Source of the DNA: Actinomadura rupiterrae
GTDB taxonomy: Bacteria > Actinomycetota > Actinomycetes > Streptosporangiales > Streptosporangiaceae
DNA: 64,000 nucleotides
Reading direction: 5' to 3'
Assembly (NCBI RefSeq): GCF_024172125.1
Contig: NZ_JAMZEA010000011.1
Span: 295,121-359,120, forward strand
Shown: positions 37,118 to 45,323 of the stretch, piece by piece
How positions within the stretch are numbered: the first letter of the stretch is position 1
How the letters are laid out: every line of letters starts with the position of its first letter
Translations under genes and position numbers: made by a program
Notes under the pieces: generated by a model
Told to the model about the DNA's origin: nothing
The model's input: the letters and a program-made list of their open reading frames with translations, nothing else
The model's database searches: none

Positions 37118-37915
37118 GTGGATGCTGAGACCGGGACGGGACCGGTGACCGGCCGGATCTGGACGGTGCCCAACCTGCTGAGCTTCGCGCGGCTGCTCGG
37201 CGTGCCCCTGTTCCTGTGGCTGGTGCTGTCCGGCCGGGACTGGTGGGCGCTCGGCGTGCTGGTGTTCGCCGGCCTGTCGGACTGGCTCGACGGCAAGCTG
37301 GCCCGCGCGCTGAACCAGACCAGCAAGCTCGGCACGGTGCTGGACCCGGCCGCCGACCGGCTCTACATCCTCGCCACGCTCGTCGGGCTGACCGCCCGCG
37401 ACGTCATCCCGCTCTGGCTGGTGCTGGTGCTGGTCGCCCGCGAGGCCGCGATCACCCCGATCGTCCCGATCATGCGGCGGCTCGGCTACGCCGGGACGCT
37501 GCCGGTGCACTTCGTCGGCAAGGCGGGCACCATGTGCCTGCTGTACGCCTTCCCCTTGCTGCTGGTCGGCGACCACCACGGCTGGTGGGCCACCGCCGCG
37601 CGCGTCGCCGGATGGGCCTTCGCGATCTGGGGCACCGCGCTCTACTGGTGGGCGGCCGGCCTCTACTGGGCGCAGACGCGGCAGCTCGTCCTGGCCGACC
37701 GCGCCGAACGATCCGCAGATCCGTCCCCCGACCGGTCCGCCGATCCGTCCGCCGATCCGTCCGCCGATCCGTCCGCCGACCGGTCCGCCGGGCCGCCCCC
37801 CGCGGACGGGCCCGGGCACGGGGTCGGGCATGGTGATCCTCCGGACGCGGCTCCGCTCCCCGCCCCGGACCACGGCCCGGCCGGCGGCCAGAGGGGAGCG
37901 GAGACCCCCCGTTGA
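37118..37915 (+). CDS. CDP-alcohol phosphatidyltransferase (PgsA/cardiolipin-synthase type)
   Basis: The 265-residue membrane enzyme has the full signature DWLDGKLAR...LGTVLDPAAD (D-x2-DG-x2-AR-x8-G-x3-D-x3-D, Mg and CDP-alcohol site) and five or six helices. GTG 37118 is preceded by GGGAGG; a TTG at 37091 would add nine residues. The place in the gene order matches, from memory, the Streptomyces SCO1389 enzyme reported as a eukaryotic-like cardiolipin synthase, so it may condense CDP-diacylglycerol with phosphatidylglycerol rather than glycerol-3-phosphate. The C-terminal tail (last 70 residues) is low-complexity and not part of the fold. Confidence 0.9.
   Translation: MDAETGTGPVTGRIWTVPNLLSFARLLGVPLFLWLVLSGRDWWALGVLVFAGLSDWLDGKLARALNQTSKLGTVLDPAADRLYILATLVGLTARDVIPLWLVLVLVAREAAITPIVPIMRRLGYAGTLPVHFVGKAGTMCLLYAFPLLLVGDHHGWWATAARVAGWAFAIWGTALYWWAAGLYWAQTRQLVLADRAERSADPSPDRSADPSADPSADPSADRSAGPPPADGPGHGVGHGDPPDAAPLPAPDHGPAGGQRGAETPR
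37718..37789 (+). repeat. Six 12-bp tandem units in the enzyme tail
   Basis: Units of GATCCGTCCGCC (or GACCGGTCCGCC) repeat six times in frame and encode a (D/A)(P/R)SA run (RSADPSADPSADPSADRS). The tail follows the last membrane helix and should be cytoplasmic. Confidence 0.85.
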
Positions 37916-37931
37916 GGCCCGAGGAGACGAG

Positions 37932-40430
37932 ATGAAGGCCGTCGTGATGGCGGGCGGTGAGGGGACGCGGCTGCGTCCGATGACCGCCAACCAGCCCAAA
38001 CCCCTGCTCCCCCTGGTCAACCGCCCGATCATGGAGCACGTGCTGCGCCTGCTGAAGCGGCACGGCTTCGACGAGACCGTGGTGACGGTGCAGTTCCTCG
38101 CCGCGCTGATCCGCAACTACTTCGGGGACGGCGAGGAGCTCGGCATGAGCCTGAGCTACGCCACCGAGGAGGTGCCGCTCGGCACCGCGGGCAGCGTGAG
38201 GAACGCCGCCGAGGCGCTGCGCGACGACCGCTTCCTGGTGATCTCCGGGGACGCGCTGACCGACATCGACCTCACCGACATGGTCCGCTTCCACCGGGAG
38301 AACGGCGCCCTGGTCACCATCGGGCTCAAGCGGGTGCCGAACCCGCTGGAGTTCGGGATCATCATCGTGGACGAGCAGGGCCGCATCCAGCGCTTCCTGG
38401 AGAAGCCGACCTGGGGCCAGGTGTTCTCCGACACCGTCAACACCGGCATCTACGTGATGGAACCCGAGGTGCTGGACCACGTCGCGGAGGGCGAGTCGGT
38501 CGACTGGTCAGGGGACGTGTTCCCAAAGCTGCTCGCCGAGGGCGCACCGCTGTACGGGTACGTCGCCGACTGCTACTGGGAGGACGTCGGCACCCACGAG
38601 TCCTACCTCAAGGCGCAGGCCGACATGCTGTCGGGCCTGGTCGACATGCCCATCGACGGGTTCGAGGTGTCGCCGGGCGTCTGGGTCGCCGAGGGCGCGG
38701 AGGTCGACGCCGAGGCCGTCCTGAAGGGCCCGCTCTACATCGGCGACTACGCCAAGGTCGAGGCCGGGGTGGAGCTGCGCGAGTTCACCGTGCTCGGCAG
38801 CAACGTGGTCGTGAAGGAGGGCGCGTTCCTGCACCGCGCCGTCGTCCACGACAACGTGTTCGTCGGGCCGTCCACCAACCTGCGCGGCTGCGTGGTCGGC
38901 AAGAACACCGACATCATGGCGGGCGCCCGGGTCGAGGAGGGCGCGGTCGTCGGGGACGAGTGCGTCATCGAGGCCGAGGCGTACCTGTCCAGCCAGGTCA
39001 AGGTCTACCCGTTCAAGACCATCGAGGCCGGCGCGGTCGTCAACACCAGCGTGATCTGGGAGTCGCGCGGGCAGCGGAACCTGTTCGGGCCGCGCGGGGT
39101 GTCCGGGCTGGTCAACGTGGAGATCACGCCGGAGCTGGCGGTCCGGCTGGCCAGCGCGTACGCGACCACCCTGAAGAAGGGCACCACCGTCGTCACCGGC
39201 CGGGACGCCTCCCGCGCCGCGCGCACCCTGAAGCGCGCGGTGATCAGCGCGCTCACCGCGTCCGCGATCGACGTGCAGGACCTGGAGGCGTGCGCGCTGC
39301 CGATGGCGCGGTTCGAGACCGCCCGCGAGGACTGCGGCGGCGGCATCTACATCCGCACCACGGCGGGCGACCCGCAGGGCGTGGACATCCTGTTCCTGGA
39401 CGAGGGCGGCGCGAACCTGTCGCAGGCCGCCCAGCGCAAGCTCGACCGCGTCTACGGGCGGCAGGAGTTCCGGCGCGCGTTCCCCGGCGAGATCGCCGAG
39501 CTGAGCTACCCGGCCCGCGTCGTGGAGACCTACACCCGCGACCTGCTGCGCCGCTCGGACATGTCGGGCGTCCGCGAGGCCGGGCTGAAGCTGGTGCTGG
39601 ACTGCGCGGGCGGCACCGCATCGCTGGTGCTGCCGACGCTGCTCGGCAAGGTCGGCGTGGACGTGCTGACCCGCAACGCCAAGCTGGACGAGGCGAACCC
39701 GACCGAGACCGTCGCCGAGCGGATGCGCGACCTGCAGCGGCTCGGCGAGCTGGTGTCGTCCTCGCGGGCCGCGTTCGGCGCCCGGTTCGACCCGGTCGGC
39801 GAGCGGATCTCGCTGGTGGACGAGAACGGCGAGCTGATCAGCGACGACCGGGCCCTGCTCGTGATGCTGGACCTGGTCGCCGCCGAGCGCCGCGCGGGCC
39901 GGGTCGCGCTGCCGGTCACCACCACCCGGGTCGCCGAGCAGGTCTGCCGCTACCACGGCGTCCGGGTGCAGTGGGTGTCCACCTCGCAGGACGAGCTGAC
40001 CCGCGCCGCCGCCGAACCCGACGTGATCTTCGCCGCGGACGGCCGGGGCGGGTTCCTGATGCCCGAGTTCTCCGCCACGATCGACGGGATCGCGGCGTTC
40101 GTCCGGCTCGTCGGGCTGGTCGCGCGGACCCGGCTGACGCTGTCGCAGATCGACCGGCGCATCCCCGAGGCGCACCTGCTGCGCCGCTCGGTCCCGACGC
40201 CGTGGGCGGCCAAGGGCAGCGTGATGCGGACGGTCGTGGAGGCCGCCGACGGCCGCACCATCGACACCACCGACGGCGTCCGGGTGGTCGAGGACGACGG
40301 CCGCTGGGTGCTGGTGCTGCCCGACACCTCCGACGCCGTCACGCACCTGTGGGCCGAGGGCCCCGACGCCGACGCGGCCCAGGAGCTGCTGGAGGAGTGG
40401 GCCGCCGTCGTCGAACGCGCCGGCTCCTAG
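37932..40430 (+). CDS. Nucleotidyltransferase-LbH-phosphomannomutase-like fusion (mannose-1-P guanylyltransferase family)
   Basis: The 832-residue protein has an N-terminal nucleotidyltransferase with MAGGEGTRLRPMTANQPKPLLPL and sugar-nucleotide signatures ISGDALTDIDL and FLEKPTWGQVFSDTVNTGIY. A left-handed beta-helix (about 250-370: repeated V..GA.V...) precedes a phosphohexomutase-like C-terminal region (about 385-832) with GRDASRAAR. The TASHNPxxxNG phosphoserine loop is not there: its place is taken by IRTTAGDPQGVD, so mutase catalysis by the usual mechanism is doubtful. It probably makes or senses a GDP/NDP-sugar for envelope glycans. It starts 17 bases after the phosphatidyltransferase gene, so they form one operon. 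Confidence 0.9.
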   Translation: MKAVVMAGGEGTRLRPMTANQPKPLLPLVNRPIMEHVLRLLKRHGFDETVVTVQFLAALIRNYFGDGEELGMSLSYATEEVPLGTAGSVRNAAEALRDDRFLVISGDALTDIDLTDMVRFHRENGALVTIGLKRVPNPLEFGIIIVDEQGRIQRFLEKPTWGQVFSDTVNTGIYVMEPEVLDHVAEGESVDWSGDVFPKLLAEGAPLYGYVADCYWEDVGTHESYLKAQADMLSGLVDMPIDGFEVSPGVWVAEGAEVDAEAVLKGPLYIGDYAKVEAGVELREFTVLGSNVVVKEGAFLHRAVVHDNVFVGPSTNLRGCVVGKNTDIMAGARVEEGAVVGDECVIEAEAYLSSQVKVYPFKTIEAGAVVNTSVIWESRGQRNLFGPRGVSGLVNVEITPELAVRLASAYATTLKKGTTVVTGRDASRAARTLKRAVISALTASAIDVQDLEACALPMARFETAREDCGGGIYIRTTAGDPQGVDILFLDEGGANLSQAAQRKLDRVYGRQEFRRAFPGEIAELSYPARVVETYTRDLLRRSDMSGVREAGLKLVLDCAGGTASLVLPTLLGKVGVDVLTRNAKLDEANPTETVAERMRDLQRLGELVSSSRAAFGARFDPVGERISLVDENGELISDDRALLVMLDLVAAERRAGRVALPVTTTRVAEQVCRYHGVRVQWVSTSQDELTRAAAEPDVIFAADGRGGFLMPEFSATIDGIAAFVRLVGLVARTRLTLSQIDRRIPEAHLLRRSVPTPWAAKGSVMRTVVEAADGRTIDTTDGVRVVEDDGRWVLVLPDTSDAVTHLWAEGPDADAAQELLEEWAAVVERAGS

Positions 40431-40434
40431 GTCC

Positions 40435-40614
40435 GCCGGTCAGGGCTGCGCCGACCGGGGGCCTGCCGGTCAGGGCTGCGCTGACCGGGGGCCTGCCGGT
40501 CAGGGCTGCGCCGACCGGGGGCCTGCCGGTCGGGGCCCAGCCGGGCGTGGCCTTGGCGGTCGGGACCCGGCCGGGCGTGGTCTTAGCGGGCGGGGCCCTG
40601 GCGGGCGAGGTCGG
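40435..40614 (+). repeat. 30-bp tandem repeat array between convergent genes
   Basis: Six units of 30 bp (40435, 40465, 40495, 40525, 40555, 40585). The first three are nearly identical (one C/T change); the rest diverge and run into the 3' end of the MocR gene (stop at 40583). Each good unit contains an inverted repeat CCGGTC...GACCGG, so the array can fold into a row of small hairpins and may terminate both convergent transcripts. Confidence 0.9.
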
Positions 40615-41896
40615 CCAGGGCGTCCAGGGCGCGGACGAGGTCGGCGGGCGCCGGTGAGGCCAGCCCGAGGCGGACGGCCGCCGGGGTCGCCTCCGGCGCG
40701 GTGGCGAACACCGCGCCCGGCGTGACCGTGATGCCGAGCTGCGCCGCCGCGCCCGCGAACGCCTCGGCCCGCCACGGGCTCGGCAGCTCCCACCAGCAGA
40801 AATAGGCGCGCGGCGCGGCCGAGACGGCGAAGCCCGCGAGATGTTCGAGGGCGAGGGCGCGGCGGGCCGCCGCGTCCTGGCGCTTGGCGCGGGAGAGCGC
40901 GGCCACGGTGCCGTCGGCGAGCCAGCCCGTCGCGGCCTCCAGCGCGTAGCCGGTCGGCAGCCACGCGCCCGCGCGCAAGGCCGCCGCCACGCGCCCGCGC
41001 AAGGGCCCCGGGACGGCCAGGAAACCGACCGAGAGGCCCGGGGAGACCCGCTTGGACAGGCTGTCCACCAAGATCGTCCGTTCGGGCGCCAGGGACGCCA
41101 GGGGCGCCTCGTCGGCCAGGAACGACCAGATCCGGTCCTCGACCAGCGGCAGGTCCAACTCGGTGACGGCCTCGGCGAGCGCGGTGCGCCGCTGCGGCGG
41201 GACGGTCAGCCCGGTCGGGTTGTGCAGGGTCGGCTGGAGGTACAGCGCCTTCAGAGGCGCGCGCCGGTGCGCCTCGGCCAGCGCGTCCGGGCGCGGGCCG
41301 TGCTCGTCCTTGGCGATCGGGACGGCCACCACGCCGATCCGGGCGAGCAGGCCCTTGACCACCGGGTAGGTGAGCGGCTCGACGCCGAGCCGCCCGCCCG
41401 GCGGGACCAGCGCCGCGACCGCTCCCGCGATGGCCTGCCGTCCGTTGGCGGCGAACAGCACACCCTCGGGATCGCCGGTCCCCAGCAGCCCGGCCGCCTC
41501 CCGGCGTGCCGCGGGCGTCCCGGACGGCCCGACCGGCCGCAGCGCCGCGGCCAGCACGTCCGGGCGGCCTAGCCGCGCCAGCCCGGCCGCCAGCCGCTCG
41601 GCCTGGCCGTCCGCCTCGGGGTAGGTCAGCTCCAGGTCGATCGGCGCGCCGGACGGTTCGAGCAGCGCCGGGCCGCCGCCCGGCGGCGGGCCCGAGCGGA
41701 CGAACGTGCCCCGGCCGACCTCGCCGGTGACCAGCCCGCGCAGCGCCAGCTCCCGGTACACGCGCGCCGCCGTGGACGCGGCGATGCCGCGGTCGCGGGC
41801 GAACCGGCGCTGCGGCGGGAGGCGCTCGCCGGGCCGCAGCCGCCCGGCCGCGATCTCGGCCGCCACCGCGTCCGCCACCCGCCGGAAGTCGTCCAT
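40583..41896 (-). CDS. MocR/GntR-type PLP-dependent regulator
   Basis: The 437-residue fusion protein has an N-terminal GntR wHTH (DDFRRVADAVAAEIAAGRLRPGERLPPQRRFARDRGIAASTAARVYRELALRGLVTGE pattern) and a C-terminal aminotransferase-I fold (about 90-430) with the PLP lysine in DSLSKRVSPGLSVGF and HNPTG. It binds PLP and a DNA operator. It is divergent from a LysE-type exporter, which is the expected target. Its last 10 codons lie in the 30-bp repeat array. A direct-repeat operator lies in the gap. Confidence 0.92.
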   Translation of the reverse strand: MDDFRRVADAVAAEIAAGRLRPGERLPPQRRFARDRGIAASTAARVYRELALRGLVTGEVGRGTFVRSGPPPGGGPALLEPSGAPIDLELTYPEADGQAERLAAGLARLGRPDVLAAALRPVGPSGTPAARREAAGLLGTGDPEGVLFAANGRQAIAGAVAALVPPGGRLGVEPLTYPVVKGLLARIGVVAVPIAKDEHGPRPDALAEAHRRAPLKALYLQPTLHNPTGLTVPPQRRTALAEAVTELDLPLVEDRIWSFLADEAPLASLAPERTILVDSLSKRVSPGLSVGFLAVPGPLRGRVAAALRAGAWLPTGYALEAATGWLADGTVAALSRAKRQDAAARRALALEHLAGFAVSAAPRAYFCWWELPSPWRAEAFAGAAAQLGITVTPGAVFATAPEATPAAVRLGLASPAPADLVRALDALADLARQGPAR

Positions 41897-41908
41897 CCCG
41901 CACCTCCG

Positions 41909-41943
41909 ATTGCACCGAGTTCAATGCCCAGTATTGCACCGAG
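41909..41943. promoter_or_regulatory. Direct-repeat operator in the MocR-LysE gap
   Basis: ATTGCACCGAG occurs at 41909-41919 and again exactly at 41933-41943, a 24-base spacing (about two helical turns). Between them CAAT (41922-41925) forms an inverted partner to the first ATTG. MocR regulators commonly bind tandem repeats near their own promoter. The position, 13 bases before the MocR start and 78 before the LysE gene, supports regulation of both. Confidence 0.65.
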
Positions 41944-42020
41944 ATCACGGCGTTTCCTATGGTTGGCGGAGTTTCATGGATCTTCCCCCGGAATATCGAT
42001 CTCCCCCGGAATGAGGTGCG

Positions 42021-42671
42021 ATGGTCTCCCTGACCGCCGTCGCGGGCATCGCCGCCGTGGCGTTCGGCATGGTCCTGCTGCCCGGCCCGAACATGATGTA
42101 CCTGGTCTCCCGGACCATCACCCAGGGCCGCCGCGCCGGATACGTCTCGCTCGCCGGCGTCGCCGCCGGGTTCGCCGTCTACGCCGCCGCCGCGACCGCC
42201 GGGCTCACCGCCGTGTTCGCGGTCGTCCCGGCGCTCTACACCGCCATCAAGCTCGCCGGGGTCGGCTACCTGCTCTGGCTCGCCTGGCAGGCCGTCCGGC
42301 CCGGCGGGACGACCCCGTTCACCCCGCGCGACCTGCCGGTCGACTCGCCGCGCCGGCTGTTCACGATGGGCCTGGTCACCAACCTGCTCAACCCCAAGAT
42401 CGCCATCCTGTACGTGTCGGTGCTGCCGCAGTTCGCCGACCCGTCCCGGGGCCACCTGTGGGCCCAGTCGCTGGTGCTCGCGGTCGTCCAGATCGCCGTC
42501 GCGCTCACCGTGAACGGGACCTGGGTGCTGTGCGCGAGCGCGGTCTCGGCGTTCCTCACCCGCCGTCCGGCCTGGCAGCGCGTCCAGCGGTACGTGATGG
42601 GCTCGGTGCTCGCGAGCATCGCCGTCATGCTCGGTATGGAACGCTCCCAGGCCGCCGTCGCGGCACCCTGA
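42021..42671 (+). CDS. LysE-family amino-acid exporter
   Basis: The 216-residue membrane protein has six hydrophobic segments. The conserved start MVLLPGPNMMYLVSRTITQGRRAGYVSLAGVAAG (family motif GPNxxxVxxxxxxxGxRxG) and MGLVTNLLNPKIAILYVSVLPQF (NxxNPK motif) are diagnostic. It exports amino acids or similar solutes. It is divergent from a MocR regulator, with which it shares the 124-base control region, so a PLP-responsive export circuit is likely. Confidence 0.93.
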   Translation: MVSLTAVAGIAAVAFGMVLLPGPNMMYLVSRTITQGRRAGYVSLAGVAAGFAVYAAAATAGLTAVFAVVPALYTAIKLAGVGYLLWLAWQAVRPGGTTPFTPRDLPVDSPRRLFTMGLVTNLLNPKIAILYVSVLPQFADPSRGHLWAQSLVLAVVQIAVALTVNGTWVLCASAVSAFLTRRPAWQRVQRYVMGSVLASIAVMLGMERSQAAVAAP

Positions 42672-42799
42672 CGCGCCCCGGCGGGCGCTCCTTGACAGCC
42701 GCGTCCTGACAGCGGCGCGCCTGACCGGGCGGCCACCTCCCGGTCCGTCCCGGGGTCTGATCCCGCGGCTGGACCGGCGCCGATTTGGCGGTCCTTGCC

Positions 42800-43729
42800 A
42801 TGATGGGGCCCGTGAACGTGCGGGACGAGCGGGACGGGCCGGACGCGCCGGACGGAGCGGGCCGGCCGGTTCAGGGCGGCCCACCGGGACGGTGGCGGCG
42901 CCCCGACGCGTCCATGTCCCTGCTCTCCGACCTCTTCGAGGGCAGGCTCGCCGACCCCGGCTACGCCGCGGCCGCCGCCCGCCGCCGCGCCGCCGGGAAC
43001 GCTCCGGCCCCGCGCCGGCTGCGCGCGGTCGTCGCGCTGTCCCTGCTGCTCGTCGGCGTCCTGCTCGCCGTCGCGGGCGCCCAGGTGCGGCGCGGCGAGC
43101 CCGTCGCGGCCCGGCAGCGCGCCCGGCTGGTGGACGAGATCCACAGCCGCACCCGCGAGACCGACGCGCTGTCGCGCCGCCTGGACCGGCTCCGCACCGA
43201 GACCTCCCGGCTGCGCGCCGCCGCGCTCGCCCGCAGCGCCGCCGGCCGCCGCGCCGACCGCGACCTCGCCGCCGCCGAGACCGCCGCGGCGGCCCGTCCC
43301 GCCGCCGGACCGGCCCTGGTCGTCACCCTGGACGACGCGCGCCGGCCCGGCGCCTCCGGTGCGGCCGGCGACGACGGCCGGGTCTATGATCAGGACCTTC
43401 AGATCCTGGTCAACGGGCTCTGGGCGGCCGGTGCCACCGCCGTCGGCATCAACGGGCTGCGGCTCACCCCCACCTCCGCGATCCGCACGGCGGGCGAGGC
43501 CGTCCTGGTGGACTACCGTCCGCTGACCGGCCCGTACCAGGTCACCGCGCTGGGCGACCCGGGCGCGCTGCGCGCCGGGTTCACCGGCTCGGCGGCCGAC
43601 CAGCGCCTGGCGGCCCTCCGGGACCGCTACGGCCTGCGGTACGGGGTGGCGGACGAGGGCCGGGCCCGGCTGCCCGCCGCCGCGCCGTCCGCGCCGCGCT
43701 ACGCCCGCCCGGCGGGGGAGAAGGAGTGA
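42800..43729 (+). CDS. DUF881 protein, N-terminal membrane anchor (first of two)
   Basis: The 309-residue protein has an acidic/basic N-terminal tail, one membrane helix (about 78-98: LRAVVALSLLLVGVLLAVAGAQV), a coiled coil (about 108-160: HSRTRETDALSRRLDRLRTETSRLRAA) and a DUF881 domain ending near 290 (QILVNGLWAAGATAVGINGLRLT). In actinobacteria DUF881 genes flank the small basic protein gene in division/envelope clusters; their role is not known. Several starts are possible (ATG 42800, ATG 42803, GTG 42812) and none has a good ribosome site. The stop GTGA overlaps the next small ORF. Confidence 0.88.
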   Translation: MMGPVNVRDERDGPDAPDGAGRPVQGGPPGRWRRPDASMSLLSDLFEGRLADPGYAAAAARRRAAGNAPAPRRLRAVVALSLLLVGVLLAVAGAQVRRGEPVAARQRARLVDEIHSRTRETDALSRRLDRLRTETSRLRAAALARSAAGRRADRDLAAAETAAAARPAAGPALVVTLDDARRPGASGAAGDDGRVYDQDLQILVNGLWAAGATAVGINGLRLTPTSAIRTAGEAVLVDYRPLTGPYQVTALGDPGALRAGFTGSAADQRLAALRDRYGLRYGVADEGRARLPAAAPSAPRYARPAGEKE

Positions 43730-43845
43730 CCGTGCCGACTGTGACGGCCGCGCCGGCGCCGCCTGCATCGGCGCCGCCTGCATCGGTGCCGCCCGCGCCG
43801 GAGGCGCCCGCGAGCGTGCCGAGGGCGGTGCGGTGTTCGCGCTGA
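43726..43845 (+). CDS. 39-codon Pro/Ala-rich ORF bridging DUF881 and sbp
   Basis: A GTG at 43726 overlaps the DUF881 stop (GTGA), preceded by GGGGGAGAAGGA. The frame of 39 codons ends TGA 43843-43845, 13 bases into the small basic protein gene. The product is Ala/Pro/Ser-rich, from a 15-bp duplicated unit (GCGCCGCCTGCATCG). It probably exists to keep ribosomes moving through the gap; a protein function is doubtful. Confidence 0.35.
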   Translation: MTVPTVTAAPAPPASAPPASVPPAPEAPASVPRAVRCSR

Positions 43846-44165
43846 TCGGGCTGGTCGCCGGCGTCCTGCTCGGGCTGTTCCTCCACCCGTCGGTGCCGCT
43901 GTGGCTCCAGCCGTACCTGCCGATCGCCATCGTCGCCGCGCTGGACGCGATGTTCGGCGGCGTCCGCGCCCGGCTGGAGGGCGTGTTCGACGAGAAGACC
44001 TTCGTGGTCTCCTTCGTCGGCAACACCATCATCGCCGCGCTCATCGTCTTCCTCGGCGACCAGCTCGGCGTCGGGTCCCAGCTGTCCACCGGCGTGGTGG
44101 TCGTCCTCGGCGTCCGGATCTTCTCCAACGCCGCCGCCATCCGCCGCAAGCTGTTCGGCGCATGA
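43833..44165 (+). CDS. Small basic protein (DUF1290/Sbp)
   Basis: The 110-residue membrane protein has helices at about 1-20, 28-43 and 60-90. Conserved blocks are MFALIGLVAGVLLGLFL, LPIAIVAALDAMFGGVRARLEGVFDEKTFVVSFVGN and LGDQLGVGSQLSTGVVVVLGVRIFSNAAAIRRKLFG. The family is the sbp gene found beside ftsZ or division clusters in Gram-positives; the function is unknown. The start is GTG 43833 after GAGGG at seven bases. It is coupled to the next DUF881 gene by ATGA. Confidence 0.93.
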   Translation: MFALIGLVAGVLLGLFLHPSVPLWLQPYLPIAIVAALDAMFGGVRARLEGVFDEKTFVVSFVGNTIIAALIVFLGDQLGVGSQLSTGVVVVLGVRIFSNAAAIRRKLFGA

Positions 44166-44953
44166 GCGAGCACAGCGAGGCGCCCGCGCCGGAAGCCGCG
44201 CCCGAGCCCGAGGCCGAGGACGCGGCGGAGACCGGGTCCGCGGGGGAGACCGGGTCCGCGGGGGAGCCGGTGCGGAGGCCGCTGGCGCTCGTCGGGGACA
44301 TGCTGCGGCCCCGGCTGACGCGCGGCCAGGCCGCCGGGGCGCTGCTGTGCCTGGTGCTCGGGTTCGCCGTCGTCACCCAGGTCCGGGCCAACCACCACGA
44401 CACCAAGTTCGCCACCGCCCGGCAGGACGAGCTGGTCGGGATCCTGTCCGACCTCACCCAGCGGTCCGAGCGGCTCCGCGGCGACCTGCGCGACCTGGAG
44501 AACACCAAGGCGGGCCTGGAGCGCGACGCGCGCGGGCAGACCGCCCTGGAGGAGGCCCGCCGCCGCGCCGACGACTACGGGCTGCTCGCCGGGACCGTCC
44601 CGGCGCAGGGGCCCGGCGTGGAGATCGTGGTGACCGACCCGCGGCGCGCCGTCCGGGCCGCGAACCTGCTGGACGCCCTGGAGGAGCTGCGCGACGCCGG
44701 CGCCGAGGTCGTGCAGGTCGGGGACGTGCGCGCCGGGGTCGACACCTACTTCGTGGACCGCCCCGAGGGCGTCATCGCCGACGGCCGGTTCCTGCCACCG
44801 CCCTACCGGATCCTCGCGATCGGCGACCCGCACACCATGGCCACGGCGCTCGGCATCCCCGGCGGCGTGGTGCGCACTCTGCGTGGTCTGGGGGCGGGGG
44901 TCACGGTCACCCCGCGTGCGCGGATGACCGTCAGCGCGGTACGGTCGGGGTAG
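44162..44953 (+). CDS. DUF881 protein (second copy)
   Basis: The 263-residue paralogue has an acidic tail (EAPAPEAAPEPEAEDAAETG; a GETGSA repeat), one membrane helix (about 58-78), a coiled coil with a leucine heptad pattern (SDLTQRSERLRGDLRDLENTK) and the DUF881 core (GPGVEIVVTDPRRAVRAANLLDALEELRDAGAEVVQVGD). It is coupled to the small basic protein by ATGA. The two DUF881 proteins with Sbp may form one membrane complex; that is inference from conserved gene order. Confidence 0.9.
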   Translation: MSEHSEAPAPEAAPEPEAEDAAETGSAGETGSAGEPVRRPLALVGDMLRPRLTRGQAAGALLCLVLGFAVVTQVRANHHDTKFATARQDELVGILSDLTQRSERLRGDLRDLENTKAGLERDARGQTALEEARRRADDYGLLAGTVPAQGPGVEIVVTDPRRAVRAANLLDALEELRDAGAEVVQVGDVRAGVDTYFVDRPEGVIADGRFLPPPYRILAIGDPHTMATALGIPGGVVRTLRGLGAGVTVTPRARMTVSAVRSG

Positions 44954-45137
44954 GGGAAACGGGGGATCGGACCGCGAGCGCGGGCCGCGCCGCCCTGCGC
45001 GCGCGTCCCCGCGGGGCGGAACGGTCGCGCCGGTCACCGGGAGGTGACGGGCGGGTGTCCGGGGGCCGTCCGCGCGGCGGCGTAGACCTGCGATCATTGT
45101 CGAAGGTAGCGTGGGGGCGACCGGCTGACCGTTCCGG

Positions 45138-45167
45138 TTGACCCCCAGGGCCTCACCCGCGTAAGTT
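45138..45167 (+). promoter_or_regulatory. Vegetative promoter for the FHA gene
   Basis: TTGACC (45138-45143), an 18-base spacer and TAAGTT (45162-45167) give a good HrdB/sigma-70-type promoter about 160 bases before the FHA start. The rest of the 370-base gap (44954-45323) has no gene; it holds only GC-rich sequence and no clear operator. Confidence 0.5.
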
Positions 45168-45323
45168 GCGGCGACCGTCGCGATGGCGGGTGGCCGTGCG
45201 GGAGCACGGGCACCCGGGGTCGGGACGGACCCGGCGTGGGTTGGACGAAGGATGCGCGGGCGCGGGCGGCAGCCGGACGGGGGCCGCGGGCGCCGCGCCG
45301 GAGGTAGGAGGCCGAGCCGATCG

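Noticed and set aside
38508..40346. Long minus-strand open frame opposite the nucleotidyltransferase fusion
   Set aside because: Shadow of the plus-strand gene; composition Arg/Asp/Gly-rich with no family.
40435..40614. CRISPR array
   Set aside because: Units are directly abutted with no spacers and no cas genes nearby.
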